Below are positions 32,700 to 44,420 of a DNA stretch of 64,000 nucleotides, piece by piece. The DNA lies in NCBI GenBank assembly GCA_027943335.1, contig BSBK01007850.1, positions 1-64,000 of the forward strand. Direction: 5' to 3'. Each line of letters begins with the position of its first letter. The first letter of the stretch is position 1. The notes beneath the pieces are model-generated. The model was not told the origin of the DNA, did not search any database, and saw only the letters and a program-made list of their open reading frames with translations. This stretch comes from Chamaecyparis obtusa. Taxonomy: Eukaryota; Streptophyta; Pinopsida; Cupressales; Cupressaceae. The position numbers and the translations under genes were made by a program.

Positions 32700-34690
32700 G
32701 CAGGTATGCAGGTGACACTTTGCTATTGATAAGCAATTTTCCAGTTCTAAAATGCATGCTTCAATAGGTGATAGGCGTGACTTCTCTATTGGTATGCATT
32801 TTTATAAAATTCATAAGCATGAATTTTCCTCTGATAGGCGGTATTGTTTTGTGCATAGGGGGCACTTCTTTGACCAAGTTGTAAGATTTTGAATTTTTTT
32901 TTTTTAAATGTTTAAGATTAGGTCTTTTGAAATTTTCTTGTTTGAAAATAAAAAACAAATGCAACACACACATCAATGTCCCTAAAAGAATCTAATGTGT
33001 ATATTTTTTATCATTTCCACAAGTATAACACAAGAAAGAATTACAAGCAGCTTACCTAAAGTCAAATTTTGGCTCTTAACATGGCTCTAAAAGGTAGGCC
33101 TACTACTTTATCCATGATTTTATTGTGGATTCCATTCAAATAGATCTTAAATTTTCATCCCCCAAGCATGTTAAGGGGTTTCCCACATGCACCAAGGTAC
33201 AATTTTGCACAATCCATGAAGACTACTAGAGGAAATTTAAAAATTTTAAGATTCATTTGTCACATACCCCATTAAGGATGCATGCATTTCATTTTATAGT
33301 GGGTTAGATTCTTGCGGTAAAAGTGAGTGTATCCCACTTTGGGCTATCCCTCTCACGGGCCTCGTTAAGGCACAACTCGAGAGGTGAGCCCACTAAATCT
33401 CTACTTTAACTAGCATGTTCATTGAAAGAAAGATAATGGAATTAAGGTTAAGTTTTTGGGAATTTGGTTCACCTAAAAGGTGAAGAGCATATCCCTAACT
33501 TTCCCTTTAGTTCCTCAAACACTCAAGCAATAAGGTTCTTTTTCAATCTCATAACAAAGAGATTCTTAGAAATGGAAGTGTTTGGTCAAATTCCTCATTT
33601 TAATTAAGCTATGTTCAAAATTAATGCCGCAATTTAATCAAGTGCAAGCTTGAATAGAATAATACCTTTCCTTTGTAGCTAGCCTAAGCTAGGGGCAGTT
33701 TTGAAAGGTTTTGTCATTGTTTTTCAACTCACCTTCGAAATAGCCTCCTCCCAATGTGCTTGTCCACCAAAAAATTAGTCAACAATAACAAACACTATGA
33801 GGGGAAACCAAAATTGAAAATTGAAGGAACAACACTTATGTATGAATTTTGTAGAGCTTATTTGCAAATTTCCAAAGAAAACTTGATCTAAGGACTAAAA
33901 ATCCAATTTAGAGAGACAAACTTTGATTTATATGCTTGAACAATTGCAAGGTAATTCTAAAATACCTGATTGTCCTCCTCTTGTGTGGTCTCAAGAACAG
34001 CCTTAATCTGATCAAAGTTCTCCTTCTTAATCTTCTTTTCTAAAGCCTTTCCTTCTTGGTTAAATCTACTTTCCAACTTTTGCACTTTCTTGTGGTTGCT
34101 CATTTACTGTTAAATCATATAAATAGGGAGTTAGACAAATGATTTTATCAACTTAATAGTAAATATAGACAATAGGTAGCAGGCGACATTGCCCAGCTAA
34201 AAGGCGTGAAAAAATTGTTAGCAGGTGTAACTTTACTGATAGCAAGCAACACTTTGTAGTGCCACATGCGATACTAAAAATTACACAAGCATGAACATTT
34301 TATCACAAAGCATGACCAAAACTTAAACTTGTGAAAAATGATTTATGCTAAGCAACAATTTAATAATAGTAAGTGTAAATTAATAGATTGTAAGCGTGAT
34401 TGTTATTAAAAATGGCAAAGCAAAGAGTGAAGGTAAATGATAACAGATTATGTCAAAGCGATACTCCCTGAGTCACAGGTGTGACTTTAAGCACCAAAGG
34501 TTGAATGCATTTATCTCACAGGCCTGAGTGAATGACTTGTAGGTGACTGCTAAGTTCTCAAAACCACATAGAATTTGCATGCCAGGCATGAATCTTCAGA
34601 TAATAGGTGTCAGGACAGAGATTGTAAGCGACAGTAAAATGACTGCAGGTGTGAACAAATCTCCTGTAAGCGTGACTTCACCAATTTCCT
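32700..34690 (-). repeat. Leader with about 25 degenerate GCGTGAC-type repeats
   Basis: Short motifs of the form tRRgYgtgactt (variants aggcgtgac, aggtgac, aagcgtgac, agcatgaa) recur every 20-40 bases at 32700-32870 and again, densely, at 34165-34680. The intervening stretch 32870-34160 lacks them apart from the coding-like exon. A small hairpin (gggct...cctctca / gaggtgagccc) lies at 33342-33389. Confidence 0.6.
33957..34103 (-). CDS. Small lysine-rich frame, possible first exon
   Basis: 48 codons, start ATG at 34103: MSNHKKVQKLESRFNQEG, then ALEKKIKKENFDQIKAVLE, strongly helical and charged, ending shortly after a possible splice donor (CAG-gtattt at about 33966). It lies 660 bases inside the primer site of the same-strand element. 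It may be the first exon of the Ser/Pro-rich protein further on. This is speculative; no homologue is recognised. Confidence 0.3.
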   Translation of the reverse strand: MSNHKKVQKLESRFNQEGKALEKKIKKENFDQIKAVLETTQEEDNQVF

Positions 34691-34761
34691 ACAAAATATT
34701 CATGGAAAACAAAAAATACAAGAATGCAAATTATGATGAAAATGATAAAATGAGGCCTAGG

Positions 34762-34779
34762 GCCCCACGGTGGGTGCCA
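34762..34779 (-). promoter_or_regulatory. Primer-binding site, tRNA-Lys type
   Basis: The minus strand reads TGGCACCCACCGTGGGGC two bases inside an LTR ending CACACA. It matches the complement of the plant tRNA-Lys(CUU) 3' end (TGGCGCCCACCGTGGGGC) except for one base. Confidence 0.85.
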
Positions 34780-34781
34780 TT

Positions 34782-35730
34782 TGTGTGATGATGATAATCA
34801 CCTTCATGAAATTAAGATCTAATAGCAAAAATTAAAAGTAAATACAATGCAAATCTAATTAGAATTGAAACTAATATCTATAGCATCTCATGGCTCTCTA
34901 GAAAGAGGTGGTAAGTGAAGCTCTCAGCTCAAATCTCCACTAGTGACACTTCTAAAATTAGAATGTATGCTGCTATGCTTCTATAATGCTTCTACGATGA
35001 TAGTTCTAGCTCAAATTGACAAAATATAATGCAAATTACTCTAAAAATGCTCTTATAATGCTCTCAATTGCCTATAGTAACAATGCTTTGCAAATGAATT
35101 TCTAAGATATCAAATGCTCTCAAAATGCTCCATATTTATAGCAAATTCCCAAGGGTAGGGGTTGGAGTAAAGTAATCATGATTTACCTTAGGTTGAGTCA
35201 AATACTTTTCTTTGTTCATAAATGGGGGGGACAATTTAAAGGTTTGTCTCAAAGCTTTGGACAAAAGGACAAGATTGAGTGGTTGAGATTGAAACTTTCA
35301 AATGAGTGATTGAGATTAATCTTTTTTGAGTGATTTATGTCTTTTTGTCCTCAATTCTTATTGGTTGCTCAACTTTGTTGAAAGAAATTAGGAATTATTA
35401 AATTCAATTAATTAATTAAATTTAGCCATGTAAGGGTAATAAGTTCATTTTGATTTTTGCTTTAAACAACTATACAATTAATTGATTAAAATCAATTATG
35501 TAGTGCTTTTCACCCCTTTAAGCTTTGATTTAATTATTTAACATCCTTATTTGATTTTTCCTTTGCTTTAATTGATTTTGTCCAACTTTATTTAATTATC
35601 TCCATTTTAATTGATTTGATCCCTTTTTTATTGAATTAGTGCATTTTGATGATTTTGAGCCATTTTATTGATATTTGCAATTTAAAAGTTGATGCAAGAG
35701 CATCCTGGGTGTAAGAGCAATCTTGCATCA
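34782..35730 (-). repeat. 5' LTR of the unclassified element
   Basis: Left edge TGTGTGATG is fixed by the adjacent primer site. A minus-strand TATAAATA lies at 35133-35140. The right edge is tentative: the sequence ttgatgcaaga ... tcttgcatca (about 35689-35730) forms an inverted repeat at this boundary. Confidence 0.6.
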
Positions 35731-36545
35731 CCCAAAAATATTTCTATTTTTGTATTCAATAAAGGCTATTTTGTGCAGAGCTGCTATTTATGGAAAGTTA
35801 CTATTTTTGGTAATTTTTGTATGTGCTCAGAATGATCTGATTTTTTTCTTGGAGGTTGATTTTGGTCATATAAGTCTGCCAGTAAAGTTTCATTGCCAGA
35901 TCAAGTGTATATTGGAAGATATTGAAGATTTTCGATATTGGCAGCAGGGTACAGAAACTTTGAACTCAGTTTTGAAGGCTTTAGAGGCCCCGAATGAGGT
36001 CAAAAATTTGGGTGACAAGCGCTTGCGCTAGTCAAGCCTGTAGAGCACTTCGTGGCGTTTCTGAAATGGGGTTATAATAGCCGATCGGGTCAACTGGTGA
36101 TGCCTTATGGTCTTCGGAAGTTGGGCCACCCGAAATGGCGAAAAATAATTTTCTTCAAAATTTCTGTTCGGGTTTCAAAGGTTATCTTGAGCCGACTATG
36201 ATGTAATAAAATGTAAAATAAAATAATTCTAAGTTTGGTCGGCCTTATTGGCTAAAATTCTGGAACCTTCCCAGACGGTGGAAAATTGCCTATATAAGGA
36301 AGGCTGTATTATTGTCTTAGGCAGTTCGGAATAATTCTAGGTAGTAGATCTGGGTATTGATTCGAGGCTTTGTCCTACAGAATATTGTAAGGGAATGCCC
36401 ATGTGGCTTTGCATATTGTAATTCTGAAAGTTTGTAATTCCACATTTGTGGAGATAATAAGAAGCCAATTTTCTGTTCTTGCATATTACTGTTGTTGTTT
36501 CTCTATTTCTGTTATGTGTTTGTGGTATTAAGGGGAGCACCCTTC
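35710..36545 (+). repeat. LTR-like unit, plus orientation (possible solo LTR)
   Basis: Begins TGTAAGAGC. A strong TATATAAGG is at 36291-36299, followed by about 250 bases of leader-like sequence with aataataag near 36446. This is the architecture of a plus-strand LTR, but no partner, primer site or target duplication was found. Confidence 0.45.
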
Positions 36546-36555
36546 ATCAAAAGTA

Positions 36556-38396
36556 CTTGTCCAATTTTGCGTGTCTACAAGAACATCGCATTCATCATTC
36601 TAGAAAAGTCATCAACAGAGAAAATGAAATACTTATCACAAAACTAACTTTGCACACCCATAGTTCCATAAAGGTCAGTATGAACCAATTCTAAAATATT
36701 GTCAAAAGTATGTCTTTCTCTTAAAACTAAACTTTGTCATTTTTCCCAATTGACTTTGTTTACACATCACATTATCAAGCTTCTTCAATCTTGAAAAACC
36801 TTTAACTTTCTTTATCTTACTGATATTTAAAAATTTGTCAAAGTTTACATGACACAAGCTCTTATGCGATAACCATACATCATCAAATTGTGCAAATAAA
36901 CATGTTTCTTCATATCAGTCTAGATAGAAACAATTACCTCTTCCATGTTCTCCACTTCTAATTAGTTCACCAGTAACATCAAATATTTTAGCCTTTTTGT
37001 AATGAAACTCAACTCGGTAACCAGTACTGTTCAACTATGCAACACTCAACAAATTATAGTTAAGACCTTCAACCCAATAAGCATTATCACATCAGGTCTT
37101 ATCAATTAATCTTATTGATCCTTTCTCTTTCACAACACATGGTGCATCATTACCAAACTTAACACTACTACCTTTGTAATGATTTAGGGTTTTAAACTTA
37201 CTTTTATCACCATTCATGTGATGTGAGCAACCACTATCAATAACCCATTTGTTACCTTTACTCACATATGAAATAAGTGTAGTTTTCTCATCTTCATCAG
37301 AATCAACTTTCATAGCAACATAAACAACTTCTATATTACATTCACTAGTTTCACTATCAGTTTCCTCTTCAATAATATAACAAGATTTCTTACCTTTGTC
37401 TTTTTAGTCCATGTACCCTTTGTGATCTCTATCATTTCTTTTGTCTTTGTACTTTATTTCCTTTCTTTCATCCTTATTCATCCTATTAGGGCATCTTTTT
37501 GTAATATGACCAACTTTGTTACATGAAAAATAAATTATAGGAAGTTTTTCTTTGTATTTTCCTTTCCTTATTTGTAGCCTTCTAGCCATAAGTACCTCAA
37601 GATCATATAGATCATCATTAGAAAAATCACTATTACTTTCACTCTTAATGTCATTGCTCATACATCTTTCCTTTCCCTTTTAGGCTTATGAAGAGCCATT
37701 TGAGACATGAATGTAGATTCAATGTTGTGAGTGGTGAAATTATCAAAATTTAACAATTCAAAAGTAGTAAGCCTACCAATAAGACCTTCCAAATTTAGGA
37801 CATTACTAAGTGTAGATATAGATTCTTGTATTGTAGAAACTCTTATAGCATAGTTAGGAAGTAGGGTTCTCAAAACTTTACTAATAAAAGTGTCATCATC
37901 AATGTTCCCATTAGCTCCTTTAATAGCATTTACTACATTTTTAACTCTACCACAATACTGAACAATATTTTTACCTTCTTGCATTTTCATTTTATCAAGC
38001 TTACCTCTCAAAATTTTAGATTTGGCTCTTGGTACATATGTGTCCCCACCATAGATAGCTACTAGAGTGTCCTACATTTTCTTTGCATTGGTACAATCCT
38101 TGATATCTTTAAATTTAGGATAGATTATGGCAGATGCAATCTCCAACATTGCCTTATTATGTTCATATTTTTTTCATCTCATCGACAGTCATAGGTGCAA
38201 CAAGTGTTACATAATCCTTTTCTATATACTATTTTGTTGAATCACCAATATCAGCTAGGTGCAATTTCATCAAACTCTACCATGTAGGGAAGTTCTCATT
38301 GTTCATCTTTGGTACCTCCTTTTTGTACATCTTGATCATTAGCTTCAAGTATCTTTAAACTTTTTATCTACAAGCACCAACAACTCTAATACCAAT
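36556..38396 (-). pseudogene. Copia gag, protease and integrase start (split element)
   Basis: Minus-strand copia polyprotein in several frames. The gag core at 37658-38011 contains LDKMKMQEGKNIVQYCGRV and VLRTLLPNYAIRV. The zinc-knuckle segment at about 37480-37520 (YFSCNKVGHITKRCP) has its first Cys replaced by Tyr. The protease has WVIDSGCSHHMNGD at about 37200-37240. A decayed gag-pre-integrase region follows (about 36800-37080), then the integrase start YFIFSVDDFSRMM (about 36560-36610), where the frame is cut. The rest of the core is at 30545-30860. A weakened primer site (TGGTATTAGAG) is at 38385-38395. Confidence 0.9.
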
Positions 38397-39878
38397 TGTT
38401 AGAATGATTTAAGAATAACTGAGAAGGGGGAGGGGGTGAATCAGTTATCCTCAAGTCAGATATAACAATTCAACTTTATAGCTCTTAAAAAAACTCAAAT
38501 CTAATAAAAAATTCACTTGGTCTCTATAGCATATATCAGTTACATAAAACATGTAGTCCATTGTCCAAAAGTAATTAACTTGCAGAATATAAAACTTTCA
38601 ACAACATTCACACAAGTACAACACCAAGATTTAACGTGGAAACCTAATTTGGGAAAAACCACTTGCAACATGCTACTGATTTTCACTCTTCTGAAGTGAG
38701 CTCTATGAGAAGCCAACCATGTTAAAGGTTTCCAATACACACTATTAGGTGTAACCATGTTAAAGGATTTAATCACCCTATTAAGACTGGCCTGGTTAGA
38801 GGCCTTAAAAACATTCCATCAGAATGTCACCTTGATTAAAGGGTTTACACTATGACTGGTAGGTCAACCTTGATTAAAGGATTTAGACTGATACAATGGT
38901 TAGAAAGTAATAGTAGGTTCTGATCATAAATATTCAACTCACTTTGTAAATATAGATCTAATTCGCTCATATGTTGATTTATTGACTAGCCTTCATTTCC
39001 ATCTCCATCTCTGATCTTCTTAGAAATTCTCTCAAAGCAATCACTGCAACTATGTTCATCTCCTTCAAAGCTTCACCTTAGTCTTCTCCTTATATTCATC
39101 AGTCAATAACATCAACCACTTCCACTCACTTCATAACCCATAATTATGTCATCCTTATACCTCCTTGATTAGGTAGATTAATCTTTTTACCGTATAATCT
39201 CTTCCATAGATCTTAGGTTTAGGTTAGATTCATTGAATCCTTCAATCATTTTATTTTCCTCCTTCTCTTTCTACATACATATCCAAACTTCTCTTTGAAT
39301 CCATAAGAAATTTTTTTACCATGTATTAAATGCTCCATAATGCTCATTAATAATGTCAACACATTTTACATATCCCAAGAGTTCAACTATGTCCGCTGGG
39401 ATTCTAAATTCTTTCACAAACTGTAAATTACTGAGACTTGGTCAATACTGTGTTTATCTTGGTCATTACTGGATATCTCAGTCATTGCTAAAACTTTCCT
39501 TGTCAGTAAACATGATATCTTTTCTCTGTAATTATATGTTGCTCGGTAATTATTGATGCTTGATCGGCACTATATTTTCTCGACATATACTGGTGCTCAG
39601 TCGACACTAGCATTACTCAACTTAAACTAAATTTCTTCACTTTTGCTCGGTTAAGCCTATATTTCCAATCTTTTTTCTTCACTTGATGTTAAAGATAAAC
39701 AACACATTACCTTGTCAATGTGCCAACTAATTAAGTACCCATTGAAGTATCACATAACTCAACCTTTCCTTAGGTCCCCTTGTTGTCTCCTCTTTTCAAA
39801 TCCTCTTCATTAATCAAAAGATATGGTAATCTACTAGATAGAAACTATCTTACCAGTTAAGGTTTGACATCAATGACA
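38397..39878 (-). repeat. 5' LTR of the split copia element
   Basis: Plus strand TGTTAGAATG...AATGACA, 1482 bp, directly beside the primer site. Both ends resemble those of the plus-strand LTR at 41427-42595 (start TGTCATTGATGTC and a ccccctcccccttctca block near the end), so the two belong to related families. Confidence 0.8.
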
Positions 39879-39879
39879 A

Positions 39880-41095
39880 TATAACAATTGTTTCAATTAT
39901 AGTTTCCAACATGTTGCACAAAAATATTTTAAGGTATATCAAATGGATGTCGAGTCCGCGTTCCTAAATGATGATTTGAAATAAGTTTACATTGAGCTTC
40001 TGAATGGTTTTCATTTGACAAATGATCAAGAAATCTCCAAGGGATTGGTATGTAAGTTGGAATAGGTATTTACTACATCTTGGTTTCAAGAAGGGTAGTG
40101 CAGATAATAACTTGTATCTAAGATGCAATAATGAAGGTACTTTAATAATACAAGTGTTTGTTGATGACATTATCTTTGGGGGTAATGATGCTATGAGTAA
40201 TAATTTTGCAAAAGAAATGAAAGGTGAGTTTGAGATGTCAATGATAGGGGAGATAAAATTATTCCTAGGACTACAGATAAATCAAAATAAAGATGAGATT
40301 TTCATATCACAAACAAAGTATCAAAAAGAGTTTCTAATGTTTTTGGCATGGATGAGAGTAAATTAGTTAGAAATCCAATGGTGAAAGGGAGTAAGTTATC
40401 CATTCCAAATGAGGTAAAGAATTTACCTCAAACATAATACAAATCAATGATTAGAGGGGCTTCAGTATCTAACACATACTAGGCCTGATATTGCTAATGC
40501 AGTTGGAATTATTGCTAGATTCTAGGAAGATCCAAAGGAGACACATTTTGCAGTAGTAAGAAGGATATTTAGATATCTCAAGGTCATAATTGACCTAGGA
40601 TTTTGGTATGATAGGTTAGATAACTTCACTTTAAATGTTTACACTGATGCAGATTGGGTAGGATATGTAGATGATATGAAAAGAACTAGTGGAGGATCCT
40701 TTTTCCTTAGGAAAAGGTTGACTCTTGGCTTAGCAAGAAGCATGACTGTGTATCACAGTCAACATAAGAATCAGAGTATATTGCAGAAGAAATCAATTAT
40801 AATCAAGTAATTTGGATAAAGAAAATATTGAAGGCTATTGGCATGAATTTTGGAGAAACTATTATCATACATTGTGATAACACAAGTGCATTAAACATGG
40901 GAAAAAACCTAGTGATGCATTTAAAGAGTAAGAATATTGCAATCAAGTATCATTTTATGAGAGATAAACTGATAGATAAAGTGGTGAAGCTTGAATACAT
41001 TAGTACAATGGAGAAGATAGCAGACATATTTACTAAAACATTAAGTAAATATACCTTTGAATATCTCTGAGGTAAGCTTGGGGTTAGATCCCCAC
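39880..41095 (+). pseudogene. Copia reverse transcriptase/RNase H fragment
   Basis: Plus-strand copia pol, 5'-truncated at the LTR junction. RT starts at YFKVYQMDVESAFLN. The active site is present as QVFVDDIIFGGND (about 40155-40190). RNase H follows: YTDADWVGYVDDMKRTSGG (about 40635-40700), then HCDNTSALNMGKN (about 40870-40910), ending at ADIFTKTL (about 41020-41045). Several stops and a lost segment near 40060 make it dead. Its 3' LTR follows at 41427. Confidence 0.9.
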
Positions 41096-41426
41096 TAGTA
41101 GGTAATTAAGGAAGTACAAAAGTGCACAAGTCCATCAGCTAGATCAAAGCATTATCATTTATGGACTTTTTGCAAAAGTATACTCCTTAGGGGGAGTAGT
41201 TGGCAAAGCATAACTGATTAGATTAGGGTGATTTTACACCTGCTAGTTGAAGGTTTATAGAAAGAAGGAAATATATTATTTTGGTACCCTTTGGCATTGA
41301 TGTCAAAGGTAGAGAGAAATTAGTGAAAAACCCTACTGGTTTAGGAGGATATTTGAAGAGGATATTGAAAATATTTCCATTAATGCAAAAGGGGGATATT
41401 ATTGGAATCATTTTCATTCAATAGTT

Positions 41427-42595
41427 TGTTCATTGATGTCAACATATATTCAGTTATGGAGACCAGGAATTGCTCGACAGTATTGATAGGTAGACTATAG
41501 AAAGTGGTACAGATGTAGAATGATTCATTATCTTTGGTGGGCTTAGAGATATGTTCTTGGATGTATCTAAAAATTATTCCTATGGACATAGACATTTATA
41601 TGATAATTGGATAGAGATAGACTTATTTTAATAAACATTGGTTGCAAGACTAGAGATTGAGAGATTTCACAGACCTAGTTGCAATGTTTGGAACAAAACT
41701 ATTGTGCGATGATTAATTTTTGTATGCAAACTTGGGAAATGTCAAATCATGAAGAAGATACATTATGATCACAACATGTTCATGTGAATGCTGACATCAT
41801 CTATGGAGTGTTTTCTAGCGTAGAAGTATTTGGGAGCTGACCAGGAAGAGTAACATGTAGATGAAGGATTTATGATTGAATTACTGATGGAGCCAACTTT
41901 GGGTGAATTATAATTGTCATAACATGATCAAGGATGACTTGTGTGTCATTTCCTTAGATAATGTAATTAATTTTTATGTAATAAGGTGCTATAATGGCAA
42001 ACCTCTAGATGAATTATTATTTGTACATTGTATATAAGGGAGGGTTGCTTCCTTGAGATGGGGTGTAGATTGTGATGGTAATATGCCATCTAGAAGGCTG
42101 TGAGATCTACTTCTTACAAAGAAGAATGTTGTTCATCTAGACAAAAGAATTGGATTGTCCTAACAAGCAATTTAGGTATGATAAAGTATATTATGTAAAG
42201 TATTGAATGTGGATTTAACCTTCTGATTGTATTTGGGCCTATGGCTAGTTGTATTACCCCTAACAGGGTCTAAGAATCCTAATAGGATTATTCCTTTAAT
42301 AGGGACTTACCAATTGTAGTAATCATCTCCTAACAAGGCTAGAACTCCTAATAGGGTTTCAATCAAATAATGAAAATATTTGTGGGTGTCATCCCCACTA
42401 GGTTTTTTCCATTAACAAGGTGTTCCTCAATAAGAAATCTTGGTGTCACTTGTGTTAAATGATGTGATATGTTTTTTCATTCTTTTTAGATAAGATTATA
42501 TTTGGTGTTGAGTTTAATGAAAATTTTAACAATTGATTTAGCCCCCCTCCCCCTTCTCAATTGCTTGAGAGATTGTTATCCTAATAGGTTCAACA
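41427..42595 (+). repeat. 3' LTR of the plus-strand copia fragment
   Basis: TGTTCATTGATGTC...TTCAACA, 1169 bp. A purine tract, caaaagggggat, lies at about 41387-41398, 30 bases upstream. The end contains cccccctcccccttctca, shared with the minus-strand copia LTR at 38397-39878. Confidence 0.72.
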
Positions 42596-44420
42596 TTATG
42601 TTAAGGTGGTTGTGAGGCCTCTAGTTCTAGACATCAATGTAAGTTGGTAGTTTTTCTAAAATCATGATCAAATTTTGGGTTTTTTTATTAAAGAAGATGA
42701 ATTTTCTCATGGAAATAAAAAGAAGCTACAACAACAATATGCTGATCAAATTATGCAATTAAAAACCAACAATTGCCAAAGGGGTTGGTCACCCTTGAAT
42801 CTATTTTTAGTGTTGATGATCAGGTTAGAGATGATAAAAATAACGTATCAGTTAAGAAGATCACTACGTCTATTGAAATCCTTAAGGATAAATTTTTGAA
42901 GCTTGGCAAGGTATGTACTAAAAGTGAACACTAGTTAGTTCTTTAACTTTGTTAGGAATATAATGATGTTTTTTCTTAGCAATACCATTATTTGAAGGGC
43001 TTTGATTGTCAATTAGCCCAACATATCATAGAGCTAGAACTAAATGCAAAAATGGTAAGGCAGAAGCAAACACCATTAAATCTTCAGTTGGAGCATCTGA
43101 TGAAGACAAAATTGGTTAAGTTTCTAGAAGGTAACATTAATTTTCCCATAAGGCTACATCCCAGTTGTCAAATTTGGTACCTATAAGGAAGAAAAATGGT
43201 GAGATCATATTGTGTTTTAATTTCAGAGATCTTAATCGAGCATCTCTGAAGGATCATCACCTACTTCCCTCAATGGTGTATATTTTCCAATATGTTTTAG
43301 GTTCGGGCAGATTATAGCTTTTAGATGATATTTTAGGTTATAATTAAATCATGGTCAAACAGGAAGACCATTATAGAACAACATTTTCACCAAAATGGAA
43401 AACCGTGACATATAGAAAAATATTATTTAGTTTATCAAATGTTGGTGCCACCTTTTAAAAATCAATGGAGATGACTTTTGGTGGCCTTATGCAAAAGTTT
43501 TTACAATGAACACTTTGTAAATTTGAGGAAGATCTTTCAAAGATTCAGAGAATATGGGGTTTATTTTCACTCCAAGAAGTGAGTTTTTATTGTTCATGAA
43601 GGAAAGCTTCTTGGTCTCATCATTTTTAAATAGGGCACAATAATAGATCTTGAAAGAGTAAGTTCTACTCTCTCTTTACCTTTACCAGCTTGCAAGAAAG
43701 GCTTACAAAGCTCTCTTAGAAGGATCAATTTCCTTAGGAGGTTTATCCCTAATGTGGTAGCTATCTTGAAACCAATGACACCAATGCTAAACAATAATGT
43801 AAGTTTCAACTGGTCAAAAGAAGGTAAGAAGAGTATTGAAGATGTGAAAGAGGCTATTTCTAGTGCACCTACTTTGGTTAACCCAAATTTTGAGAAGTAT
43901 TTTATTTTATATGAATTTGGCGATGATGATTTAATTTTAGCAATGTTGGTCCAACAAAATATGGAAGGTATAAAGCAACCAATTTTATTCTTTATCCAAG
44001 GGTTAGAGGTTTACAAACAAAGGTACTCATTTGTTGAGAAACATGTTTTAGTTGTTATAAGAAGCTTGATGAAATTTAAGCCTCTAACTTTAAGCAATAG
44101 GATTCATTTAATAGTTGCCCATCCACGTGCTAAAGTGTTTTTGTTGAATAAAGAACTGAATGAGAAGAGGGCTAGTTGGATAACTAAAGTGATGGAGTCT
44201 GACATGCACATCAAGGTAAAAAATCTCATTAGGGACAAAGGAATATGTAAGTAGCTTTCTACCAGCTTGGAGGAAAGTCATCAACATCAAATTAATGCAA
44301 TCATATATGCTCATTGTAGATAATCCTAATGGCTTCCATTAGGTTAGAACTCTTTCGGTTTAGTTTTTAATTTTCTCAAATTATTGGATTGCATCTTAAT
44401 GTTCTAGGAAGACACGTTTT
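42596..44420 (+). pseudogene. Gypsy reverse transcriptase/RNase H fragment
   Basis: Heavily decayed plus-strand gypsy pol. The RT region is recoverable only piecewise (EHFVNLRKIFQRFREYGV, EGKLLGLIIF, LRRINFLRRFIPNV). RNase H at 43754-44254 is the best preserved: FNWSKEGKKSIEDVKEAI, FILYEFGDDDLILAMLVQQ and YSFVEKHVLVVIRSL. No LTR or gag accompanies it, and the YxDD region is not readable. It is not related in frame to the other gypsy elements in the window. Confidence 0.85.

Larger units (their letters stand above)
30861..36555 (-). mobile_element. Unclassified LTR element inserted in a copia integrase
   Basis: A 5.7-kb block interrupting the minus-strand copia integrase: left flank resumes at about 30860, right flank stops at about 36555. 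Its right part has an LTR with a minus-strand promoter (34782-35730) and a tRNA-Lys-type primer site (34762-34779), then a repeat-rich leader, a small exon-like frame and the unknown Ser/Pro-rich protein. No reverse transcriptase or integrase is present and no second LTR was found on the left, so it is truncated or non-autonomous. A separate plus-oriented LTR-like unit at 35710-36545 complicates the right end. Confidence 0.55.

Noticed and set aside
34543..34788. 81-residue plus-strand frame
   Set aside because: It runs through the GCGTGAC-type repeat array and the primer site; it is an artefact of non-coding sequence.
35723..36031. 102-residue plus-strand frame
   Set aside because: Inside an LTR-like unit and without any recognisable domain.
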